Of a stretch of DNA of 64,000 nt, positions 11,997-21,700 are shown one piece after another. Source of the DNA: Byssochlamys sp. IMV 00236 (Eukaryota; Ascomycota; Eurotiomycetes; Eurotiales; Thermoascaceae). A model generated the notes under the pieces. That model had not been told where the DNA came from and searched no databases. It saw nothing but the letters and a program-made list of their open reading frames with translations. Every line of letters begins with the position of its first letter. Within the stretch, counting starts at the first letter, position 1. The stretch lies in contig MSJH02000680.1 of NCBI GenBank assembly GCA_001931875.2, positions 72,446-136,445 of the forward strand, written 5' to 3'. The translations under genes were made by a program, and so were the position numbers.

Positions 11997-12618
11997 CTAA
12001 ATCTGGGGTGCTGCCCTGGGTATATAGGCTGATGGGGGTAGCACAGGTGCGGCTCCTGCTTCGGCAGTAGGACTCGCACCGAAGGTATCTCTTGTGTACT
12101 GCTGGTTCTGCCACGCTTCTGTCTTTTCTGGCGCTAGTTGGGGTGCACTACCGTAGTTATATGCTAATGAAAGTCAGCAATAATGTATAGCTTTCTCCTG
12201 TTGGGCAAGGTTCAGTTCACCTGGTGGTTGTGCCCCATAAGGCATTTGGGCATAGCCAACATTGGTAGCCGTATAAGTACGCTGGTCGCGCGGATAGAAC
12301 CACTGGCGCGCATGTTAGATTCTACCGCGATTTTTGAATATATATCTGCTCATATAAACTTACTCTGTGATAGGCGAGTGGAGGAAGGCCCTTTCTCATC
12401 CGTACTCGAGCATGCAAGAAACCCGCAAGAAACCAGATCAGAAGAATCAGAGCAATACCTGCAAAGATTGCCCATCGTATAATGAGAATGGTCTAATACA
12501 TGGTGAGTATTCAATCGAACCTGAGAGGAAGCATCTTGCCGTCTGTCTGTCGGTCTATACATACATCAGCTTCGCGAGCGAATTCATTGGCCTCTTGCTG
12601 CCTTTCAGAATCCGCCAT
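11997..12618 (-). CDS. RCR-family membrane protein (Congo red resistance/chitin-synthesis regulation type)
   Basis: Four short exons (12565-12618, 12364-12492, 12221-12302, 11997-12163) keep phase and give 143 residues, none of which is visible as one long frame. A single membrane helix follows an 18-residue N-terminus (about 24-45: WAIFAGIALILLIWFLAGFL). The cytosolic tail begins HARVRMRKGLPPLAYHRWFYPR, the typical RCR signature (first 20 residues given here as HARVRMRKGLPPLAYHR), and ends in a Pro/Ala/Tyr-rich stretch. A PPxY motif (PPAY) is created across the third splice junction. In yeast, Rcr1 and Rcr2 bind the ubiquitin ligase Rsp5 through such motifs and influence chitin deposition and membrane-protein sorting. 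The same role here is inference. Donor sites are GTATGT, GTAAGT and GTGAAC. Confidence 0.75.
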
Positions 12619-13625
12619 CTCGAGTGTGTTTGATATAGTGTAGTATAAATAAAAGTTATCCCAGATAATGCTATAATCTTAAATAAAGAACGTATAAAGT
12701 GGGTTGCCAAGCACAGCTTAAAGCAGAGTCCCTGATAGAGAAAGGAAGGTAATGCAGGTCAAAATGGTAAACAATGGAGTAAGAGAACACAGGAAACGAG
12801 ATTCTAGGTGACTATGTAACATATTAGTAGTCTCCCCTTCACTGTGTTTCGGCGACGAGGCTGAGTCCCAGTCTGTTGCACGGCTGAAACGTGTAATCCG
12901 ACATGAGATGCACCGGGCAAGACCCCCTTCCATTTCTGATCTGTCCTAGAAGGCAAGTATAGCATTGTTGCTTCCCAAAGGGGACAATGCAGAGACTCTG
13001 TGGCGGTTCTTAAGTGGCATCCGACCTTTTTGTAGTCTGGCGTGTCCTCAAGTCACTGCGGCAATTGCCTCTTCCTATGGTAGATAGATAGTCTAGCTGT
13101 ATATAACAGTCTGGAGAGTCTCGTGATCGACACCTGAGGCAGCCACAGAAAGTCCTAGACAGGAAGAACCCGACTGGGTGGGCCGGTACCGCATTAATTG
13201 ACCCAACTTCCTTGGCGGTTATTGAGATACGCATCGAGTACTACCGACTACTGACAGCCCACCGCGGAGTAAGAAGGCTAACACTCTCCTGCTTGTCCTC
13301 TCTTCTCAATAATTGCGCTTTCTTTTCTATTGCTGTTTTTAGATCCCCCCTCAAACAGCTTGATATCCAGAACACGGTATTGGATAACGCGATTCTGGAA
13401 GTTCTGAATCACCACGGTCCGGTTGCTTTTTTTTCTCACCGTGTCTTACGGGTCTGAGTGGTGCGTAACAGTTCGCGTCACATTGATATCGATCGGCAAG
13501 GCCCTGTCCTTTCCGGCTTCTCTTTGCGAGTACGCGTTTCCCTGCTAATCTCTCATCGCCGTCGCACAGAATCCCGGCTCCTATCCGAATCCTGACGCCT
13601 TTCTCGTCAGATCAGATCCTAGACA
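12619..13625. promoter_or_regulatory. Divergent intergenic region
   Basis: 1 kb between the RCR-family gene (minus) and cks1 (plus). The last 120 bp before cks1 are pyrimidine-rich, common for fungal promoters. The frames seen here lack ATG starts or coding character. Confidence 0.4.
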
Positions 13626-14144
13626 ATGGCCGACATCGACATCTCCAGAAGAAACAAAAAGCCCCGTCTCTTGCTCGAGTCGGAGCGGGAGAAGCTTGAG
13701 GAATTCATCGACTCCATCCATTACTCCGCTAGGTATTGCGGTCCAGGCTTAGCGTTGGCGAAACCCCCGCTGACAAGCCGCAGATATTCCGATGATGAAT
13801 ACGAGTACCGACACGTGCAGTTGCCGAAGAATATGCTGAAAAAGATCCCGGCCGATTATTTTGATAGCGCTAAAGGAACGTTGAAGCTTCTGTGGGAAGA
13901 GGAATGGCGGGGCTTGGGCATCACTCAGGTATGTCGCAAATGCAATCAAACAACCCCCCCAAAAAAGTCCATGGCAATTGACTAAGCGAGTCAGAGTCTG
14001 GGATGGGAACACTACGAAGTACACGAGCCGGAGCCACATATCTTGCTTTTCAAGTATGGAACTGCTCTTCTACCCACATCACTGTAGCGTCTACTGACCT
14101 CTAATAGGCGTCCCATTAATTACCAACCTCCTGTTTCTCAATAA
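13626..14144 (+). CDS. cks1: Cyclin-dependent kinase regulatory subunit CKS1
   Basis: Exons 13626-13732, 13784-13928, 13995-14053 and 14108-14144 give 115 residues. The Cks fold is complete: [20 protein letters not shown], then the kinase-contact segment [19 protein letters not shown] and the conserved beta-hinge [13 protein letters not shown]. Introns of 51, 66 and 54 bp interrupt it. Cks proteins bind CDK1 and act as phospho-adaptors that promote multisite phosphorylation at mitotic entry and exit. The N-terminal 20 residues ([11 protein letters not shown]) are a basic extension. Unspliced reading stops soon after exon 2, so the correct C-terminus depends on the introns. Confidence 0.95.
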
Positions 14145-15037
14145 TTGTTTACAGTTTGTTCCCATACTTTACAAGTCGTCTCGACGGTTTGTTCTCGTTG
14201 AAACGGCGACCTCATGATCATGTATCTTTGCTTCGATCATTCCTGGACAGTACTTACTTTGCCTCGCGCTGAGATCAGTTCGAGATGACCCATGAATACA
14301 CCGGAATTCACTATATTCCTGATAACGTGGGCATTCACGAGGCGGACGAGTGCTCGAGCCACCTTGCCAAGTCAGAGGCGCTCTAGAGTTTTATACTCTA
14401 GATACTCATGACGTTCTCGGACTCGGTAATCAGCAAATAATTTTAATCAATATAAAATAGGAAAATATCTGTAGATAGTTCAAAAAAAATTCAAATATCA
14501 AAAAGAAATCGAAATAAAAAACTATGAAGACAAAAGATACAGTATGGTACTGTACATTGGTATTTTGCCGGCAGAAGGGCGCGGGCACTTATGCATTCTT
14601 TACCGCCCTTTGCATCCTGGGTTATCCTGGAATATTCTGCCCTCTGACTTAGACCGCCTTCTTCCCAAAGTAGCCTAGTAGACTACTTCCTACTAGGCCT
14701 TATTTGGATCTCCGGTTCTATGGCCGTCACAATTAAGTGGTCACATATATAGATCTTCACTACCATTGTTTAATATCCTTTCCACGGGCCCGAACTCTAC
14801 GGGCGCGCCCGCTTGGACCATACCATCAGTTATGTGATGTACACTTGCCAACGGAGGAGTCATTAACTTATGAGGTTAGTGAAGTCGCTGCCTGGAATCT
14901 TGCCGCCTCCACAAAGGATATAGATACCTCCTTCTCTTCTTTATATCTTGCATTATCTGCACCGCTACTTCGTTCTATCTGAGCGCTATTATCATTGTTA
15001 CTGATCTTCCATTTTCTTTTTGTCGAATATTGAATGG
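14145..15037. other. AT-rich intergenic region at the start of accessory block A
   Basis: No gene supported. Base composition shifts to AT-rich after about 14400. A perfect 9-bp inverted repeat lies at 14673-14681/14690-14698 (listed separately). Confidence 0.4.
14673..14698. repeat. Short inverted repeat
   Basis: GCCTAGTAG and its exact complement CTACTAGGC are separated by 8 bp. It could be a hairpin or a remnant of a terminal inverted repeat; no partner element is visible. Confidence 0.35.
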
Positions 15038-15200
15038 CACGGAAGCAAGGTCTGACCTGAACACTTGAATTGCTTGCTTGCTTCTAGGTCTAGGGCGGGA
15101 TTCGATCCCATATTTATCTTCAGCATACAAAGAACATATCTAGATCCTAGTGATCTAGTTGGTTCCATCCTATATTTATGATCTGCTGCAAACAGATGAT
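15038..15200 (+). repeat. Direct repeat, copy A (flanks broken gene)
   Basis: This stretch aligns with 16936-17125 in the same orientation. Shared words include CACGGAAGCAA, GATCCCATA, TCCTAGTGAT, TATCCTATA and GCAAAC, in the same order and with similar spacing. Similarity is moderate, with small indels. On the minus strand GGATCGAATCCC resembles a pol III B box, so a tRNA-derived (SINE-like) origin is possible but unproven. Confidence 0.6.
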
Positions 15201-15244
15201 TGACAGATCGTCTGGCATTTCTTTTGTACACCGACACTACCACC

Positions 15245-16374
15245 ATGTCGGTGACACAGCGATATGACCTACGCAGCGAAGCCAATCCTTCCGAGAGTAC
15301 CCAGACAGCCCAGCAGCTCTTCTACGAGGTAAAGAGAAGGATTCTCACCAGCAACGGTCCGGGCTATTTCCAGTACAATGTTTCAGACCCCAGCATTGGC
15401 TTGCTGGTGTCGGAAAGCCTCGACAGCGACGGGGAGATCGAACGTCGTTCAGTCCACCTCTCATATAACTCAGTTACGCGCATTCTGTCCGTCAAAACGC
15501 CCATTGCGTTTCAGAATTCTCATATAGCTTGGGCTGTCCGCGAGTTCGCACTGAGTCTATCTAGTTAGCGGCTTCTTTACATTACAGGAGTTCGACGCGT
15601 TTATTTTTATCTCCTAATTCTAGTAAGTTTTCTTTCTTGATTCGGATCTTGTTTATACGACGAGAGAGATAGGTATTAATTCGAAACCCAATAGCTTTTG
15701 AAAATTTCTTGCCGCCTTATGAGAACTCTCTGAAGCAACCAGATGCCTGATTTCGTCTCCCGGGTTCAGATTATCCGACTATTGTTTTCGAGGCGGGTTA
15801 TTCGGAATCCTATCCACAGTTGATCTGTCATAGGGACATCTGGATAAACGGAACACGTCAGATGTAAATGTCGTAATCCTCATAAAGTGGTCGATACCAG
15901 CTTCGCACGCTGCTGCCAAGGCAAATAACAAAACATCGAGTGAGCAGACATTGCGCATATGCTGGAACCGCGCTAAACATAGACAGTGCCCGCAGTGACT
16001 GCAGAAGAGAATGCGCGTGCACCGACCCCCGGATCGTCTGTTTCGAGCGTGCCGTAGAAGGGTTCCTGGAAGTTTGGAGACGGAATTCTTCAACTTGCCA
16101 ACGTTTTGTAAGTATTACCGTAGTAATTGCTTTGAGGATCTATTATTCTTTCCTTTCTCTGCTGCTCACTTATCGGATACAATTATAGGAGATATTCCCA
16201 GCCCTTCCGCCAGGGGCCCCGGCACAGGAAATCACCCTTTATAGGGGAGATCTTTACCCTTCGGGTCAGGTACCTTTTGGCAGAAATGCTAGTGATATAT
16301 GGCAATGGCCGTTGGACTCCCTCCGCACTAGAGCAGCCCGGATGATCCAGGACTGCGGTTATATTCCTGCATAG
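15245..16374 (+). pseudogene. Broken paralogue of the endonuclease-fold gene at 55.6 kb
   Basis: Read piecewise, this stretch matches the intact gene at 55604-56618 from end to end. Residues 1-107 (15245-15568) match its N-terminal domain (LFYEVKRRI and LSYNSVTRILSVKTP). After a stop at 15566-15568, MPDFVSRV (15742), IVFEAGYSESYPQL (15781), VNVVILIKWS (15868) and AVEGFLEVWRRN (16050) follow in changing frames. A canonical intron (16108-16188) then leads to a C-terminal exon beginning EIFPALPPGAPAQE that ends at the TAG at 16372-16374. At least three frameshifts and the early stop disable it. The intron that splits the N-terminal domain in the intact copy is absent here, while the last intron is kept at the same place. 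Flanked by direct repeats. Confidence 0.75.
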
Positions 16375-16887
16375 ATGTCGAAAAGACGCGGCCATCCAAA
16401 GGGGTAACCTGGTGTTCCCCCCAAACCAAGGACACCAGCCCATCGCAAAGAAGGGAGTGACGTCTACCTCCGCGTCACAAGGGGCGCTCCGAAACTTTAT
16501 ACACACCAATTCATAGACAGACAGGGGCAGATCGTGCCCCCGGCCAACGTGGCGGAGGAGTTGGATGTCACGGACGTTATGGTAGAACTCGCACTGGCTA
16601 ACGACGATGAGGAGCTCCGTCGAGTTACGGCTCATAACCTGGAAAGGTGGGCTTACGCCGTCAGAACCAGACTTTACATAGTAGCAGGGGGGACAAACGT
16701 GGAGGAGGACGAGTTACACTTTGTCATCCCCGATGTCAAGGCGCCAAACATGTTGACCTTCGCCCAGGCTATCTCCAGGAGATTGGACACCCGATCCGAC
16801 ATCCAACAGCCAACTCCCAACCGTAATAGCGCGATAGTTATAGTCGACGAGGGAAACGCGACAGGACAGGACAACGACGATGACTAA
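16375..16887 (+). pseudogene. Interrupted ORF of unknown family
   Basis: An ATG at 16375 follows the preceding stop codon without any gap. The frame reads MSKRRGHPKG, meets TAA at 16405-16407, then continues open for 159 codons (PGVPPKPRTPAHRKEGSDVY..., later HNLERWAYAVRTRLYIVAGG, acidic end DNDDD) to the stop at 16885-16887. The continuation has protein-like composition and a basic head and acidic tail. No ATG lies early enough to start it after the TAA. Either the TAA is a mutation (CAA to TAA would fit RIP) or an unseen 5' exon supplies the start. I do not recognise the family. Confidence 0.4.
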
Positions 16888-16935
16888 GGACAGGACCAAC
16901 TGACCTTCAACATGACCGTGTCGCATCCTAAAGGA

Positions 16936-17125
16936 CACGGAAGCAACGGTATGATTTGAACTACTTAGCTACGTTGTTAGGTTGCTGGCTTGACTCTGGA
17001 TCTAGGGGGGGATTGATCCCATAGTTATCTCTTATAGCATATAAAAAATCTAGGTCCTAGTGATTTATTAGGTTCTATCCTATAACTAGGATAGGTATGA
17101 AGGAACCTATCGCAAACGGGCGATA
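16936..17125 (+). repeat. Direct repeat, copy B
   Basis: Partner of 15038-15200, same orientation, about 1.9 kb downstream. Differences include several C/T transitions and short indels. Together the two copies bracket the broken endonuclease-fold gene and the interrupted ORF. Confidence 0.6.
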
Positions 17126-17225
17126 TGGCATATCACCTACACAAATCTTTATGCGACGACACGTTTCAATATGACCCCCGAGAATTTTATCGGGAGACCT
17201 CCAGTGGATCCAGATTCGACACGTC

Positions 17226-18169
17226 TCAAATCACGTTCTCCAGAAGCCATTCTTCCCACTGAGCGGCTGTAAAACTGCTACTGATAGCCTTCTCCTCGGC
17301 TCCCTATATTTCAAACCACAGTCAACATTCACTTCACTTCATGTATGGTAACTCAGCAGCGAGGTTATCGAACTCACATCAAAGAATACAGTAGGAGTGA
17401 CATGGACGCCCACAACACGGTTCACCTATATTTTAAATAAGCCATGCCATAAACCCAACATTGCCAATTCCCTTAGTATATCATGTTCTTATTTACCTTC
17501 GTCATGAATTTAATATCATTAGTGACACCATTGCCACTATTCAAGATGCCTCCTGGACCAGCCTTGTCACTGATAACCAGTAAACTAAGCACCTCGCTCT
17601 CATCCACGCCAATACTACCCGCTATCTTCGCCAATCTCCCATACGTCTTGTTCCTTGTCTCATTCACGACATTCTCATCGAAGAAGTCCTTCTGGTGCTT
17701 GAACAACGCGGCGCTAAAGTCCCAGAACTTCTCAGGCGCCACCTTCAACACAGCGGCGGCAGCCTCGTGCGTCAATGTCGACGATGGATGCCAGGGCTGG
17801 ATCTGCTGGCGAAAGATTACTTGGAGCTTAGAGTGATATTTCTCCGCAACGATGGGTCTGACTGAGGTGTAAAATGTGTTAAATAGCTTTGCGGAGAACT
17901 AGTTGCCGCGCCAGGTTTTAGTATGTAAGTATCCAGTTGTTGTTGTTATTGTAGGGTAAAACGCGAACACCATACTTACAGGACAAACATAATCGAGATC
18001 TATATGAAATCAATCAAAGAAATACAAGCATTAGCTCGAATCTATCATCAATATTCAATTAAACTACATCTAGTTCAAACCTACATAACTCAAGCGTATG
18101 ATGAGCCTGCTGCACCGTGGCTGCGGCTGCGAACAACTTCTGTCCCGCGTACTTCGGAGGGAGCGCCAT
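17226..18169 (-). CDS. DsbA-like thioredoxin-fold protein with an apparent 1-nt frameshift
   Basis: Exons 18085-18169, 17980-17999, 17497-17897, 17378-17425 and 17226-17303 assemble a DsbA-like protein of about 210 residues. It starts MALPPKYAGQKLF, continues LYLDYVCPFSAK (CPxS, a one-cysteine version of the CxxC site), then FRQQIQPWHPSST and the helical insert HEAAAAVLKVAPEKFWDFS, and ends HVTPTVFFDG...WEEWLLENVI with the cis-Pro loop VTPTVFF. All junctions keep phase. Inside exon 3, however, CTATTAACACA at about 17880-17885 is one base short: CTA TTT AAC would keep FSAKL in frame with NTFYTSVRP. This is either a real lesion or a base-call error. A weak alternative donor (GTCCTG) could bypass it at the cost of the CPFS motif. 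Family members are putative oxidoreductases of unknown substrate. Confidence 0.65.
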
Positions 18170-18763
18170 GATAGATATAGCACGACGGCAGAATATCAAT
18201 GTGACCTAATACCGTTCGGTGGTAAGTTGTTTAACTGTCCGAGATAGTGCGGGAAATCGAGACGAATGAAGGTCAGTGTAGAATTGTTGGATAGCCTATT
18301 GTTGCCGATGAGCGATCGGTTCTTATAAATAAATAATCAAGGTGGGGTAGAGAGAATTGCGTCATTCGTTCATGTAAGTAGTAGATAGTTACATCACGGA
18401 ACGGTAGGTGAACATTATCGCCTATTACTTACTACTCATATAACTTGATAGATCTCAGAGATGTAGTTCTTTGGGTAGCGGGGCACTTGTCTATTTAGCT
18501 AATCAGGCTCTTATTCTCTGTAGTGATAATTTAAGTTTTGTTATGTATACACATGGTAGTTAAGTCATTGTTTTATTAGATGTTTGTTTGGCAGTATCAT
18601 GAAGAAAGCACATATTGGGTGGTATCCTAGCTGGGACCGTAAAGAGAATTGAGAAATAGTCTTAGGTCAGTAGCAGGGTATACTCTTAGTTACATCGAGC
18701 TGGCATTTATCTAGCGGCAGCCGCAAAACTATATACACGACAAATGTTTCGCTCATTCAAAAG
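18170..18763. other. Intergenic region
   Basis: 594 AT-rich bases between the DsbA-like gene and the F-box gene, both on the minus strand. It should contain the promoter of the former and the 3' UTR of the latter. No coding frame seen. Confidence 0.4.
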
Positions 18764-21700
18764 CTATCGGAGACTCCCATCCAGCCGAACGGCATTGCGC
18801 TCACCGAGGACGTGCGACTGCGCAAGAGAGTGATATGACTGGACCTGGCCGTCGCATACTGGCTGACGGGAGGCCTCTATATCATAGCTGGTGTAGTCTT
18901 TGGGGATGCTCGCCTGCGCCGTTCGTTCGACGAAATACGTCCCGGAATCTCCAGGCTCTCGAGCGGCCACACGCACGGGTACGTACTCGACAGGGTTGTC
19001 GTATTGTGTTTCCACGCTTCTTGGTTCTTCAATATAGTGATAACGCCCTCGTTGGGCGGTTGTATATGCTAGCTCTTCAACGCGACTGCGTTCATAGTAC
19101 GCATCGGGAGTGTGCCCCTGATATACATCGCGAGACTGGACTTGAGGCCTGCCTTCGTCATAATAAGAGACTTCTGCAGGGACTCGGTCTCGGATGGCAG
19201 GGGACTTTGATCGTGGTCGTAGTGACCCTTGCCGTTGAGCTTCATAGCGGTCGAATCGACTGTGCGGCCGTTTAGACTCTTGGTGGCTAGCAGTCCTTCT
19301 TCCTTGTCGAGAATCCGCCTGATCGGGGGATCTTCCGTTATAGAACCTCGGCGGCGGGCCCCTACTGCTGCGTGAATCATATCGTGCCTCGTAGTCATAG
19401 GAACCTGCAGGAGGAGTTCTTTTTCTCCTCGGCCAACCATTAGAGGCAGCGTTGCGGCCGCGGATACCTCGAGGATTCTTTTCGCCTGGTCTGTCAGCTG
19501 ATGGGCCATAACGATACTGCCGCGGCTCCATTTCTGCTTGCCGCCATTGCGGTCCAGGGGATGTCTCAATCCTAGGTTGGGCTTCAGAATCGTCCGGTTG
19601 ATATGTATCTGTTTCTTGCTCGGGAAAGAAACTCTCTAAGAAACGTTCCGCCGCACTCAACCTTCCAGTTGAAGCGGCCTCGTCTATCGGTCCTTTCTCA
19701 GCTTTAAGCTTGTCAACGATCTTTTCATCCTCGGGATCCTTCCCTGGAGTACGGGCCCTGACGGATCCTTGGCGATGTGCAGGAGCCAGTACTTCGCTGT
19801 CCAGGTTTCGATACTCTAGCTTAGCAGAATGCTCCCGATGCCTGGAAAGCCGCGGACTTGTCGCATCTGCCAAGATATGCCTGGAGCGGTCAACCGTCGA
19901 CGTATGGGATCGAAGGTCATTCCTGTCCGGCTCTTCCATGTCCTGGTTTCTACTAGCAGGAGTCCCGCGTGAAGATTTATCATCGTAGTCCCTGGAAGAG
20001 GAATATCCGTGAGATGGCCCATGCATGATTACTTGTCGGTGAAGCGGTGAAGCAGGTAGCCTGTTACCCATGCTCTCATAAGCTAATCGGCTTGGCTCGA
20101 TGGATGACGGCCGGCGCGGATAGTACTCATCATCCCGCGAGGGTCTGGACGGCCTGGCAGAGTCTCTGATGGGGGACTCAATACCCCTTTGTACGCGGCT
20201 TACCACTAATTCCAAGTCACGCCGCCTAGGGCTTGACAGATTCGAAGGTACCTCTCGTCGTCGCTCTTCTGAATCAGCCACCAGATTGTCATACGTAGAA
20301 ACGGAGAGACCACGGCAGTGTCGCTTTGCCTCTCGAGCATCTGTATGTGCTTTCGCACGTGGCGAAGGAGCCTGATATCTTGCATGGACTATTTCCCTCG
20401 ACGCAGGACGTTTTGAAAAGACGCCCGGGAAAGCATCGGCAACAAGCTGAAGTTTCGCCCCATCCACACCGGGAGCTTGGAGAAGCAAGGCGACTGCTGA
20501 TGCGTCTGGAAGTTCGATCATATCATACTTCCAGTCCGGTCTCAATACCTCAACCCCAGTTTGCGGGATAATGCTAGGCTTCGCGGCTTCTCCGTGGGAA
20601 GATTGAAAGTGACTAACCAATGCCGGCAGTGTATAGAGTCTCGCATCATTTCCGGCTTCGGGCTGCTGGAATCCACCAGAGACCTCTCCTCGAATGCAAG
20701 CTCTACATGCTAGACCGCCCAGATTTCGGATGGGTCTCATCTGTGGGTGATTGTTTAAGCAATCAGCAAAGAGCGCCACCGGCGGATCTCCCTGAAACTG
20801 CTCTCTGAACGCGGTGATGACATGGTACATCAGAACATGCGCCCGAACACTATTTGGGAGGTCCTTGATCCCGGAGGTCCTGTTCCATACTTCACGTGCG
20901 GTTCTTGCCATTTCATCAGCTTGATCCTGATAAGGCCCGAACGAGTGAGCTGGTGAGTTGTAATGATGGAACTGGCCGTTACGCTTCGGCGGCCTGGAAC
21001 TGTTCTGATAGGGCGGCACATATTGTGGCGGTGGTCCATACGGCTGTGTCGCATAAGGCGCGACGTGATGATCGGGCCTCTGATAAACAGGATAGGCGTG
21101 TCTGATATATGGAGAACCATATACTGTGGGTGGCGGCACAGGTTGTTCATAAGGAGCACCAGCAGGAAATCCTGTCTGGGGAGCAGGGTATCCATACGCT
21201 GGCGGTGAACCAGGATAATAGTGACTGATGTTGGGGGACGGTGGTCTGAACGGTCCATGGGCGTAAGGATATGGAGTATATGGATGAGGACCGTACGGGC
21301 CTGGGGACTGATGTGGATAGATGGAGGGGGTATCAGGGTGTATAGGATGGCCTTGATCGGTGCCAGGCACGAACATCCCGGATGGCTTTTGGTGTCCTGG
21401 AAATCCGGAATTCTGGCCCATCGCCATGAAAAGAGCCTTGGCAGCACTCGGGTTTGGATGAAAGGGAGGCTTCTCGGGCCATTCTGACCGCCAGTGCACA
21501 ACAACACTGCCTAGGCTGAGAGAATTTGTATGCTTGGCAGCGTAGTGCTGTATGACGCCTTCGAACCCGTAAAATTTAGAGTTGTTCTCACATCCATTGC
21601 AGATGAACAACTCCTTCTGGAACTGCTCCGTGAAAGGTTTGACCTTAGTATCAAATATCCACTTCATGTTCTCCAGGATCAGCTTGCGACGAGGGGGTGC

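Noticed and set aside
13212..13457. 81-codon frame upstream of cks1
   Set aside because: Starts at TTG and lies in the pyrimidine-rich promoter; no coding features.
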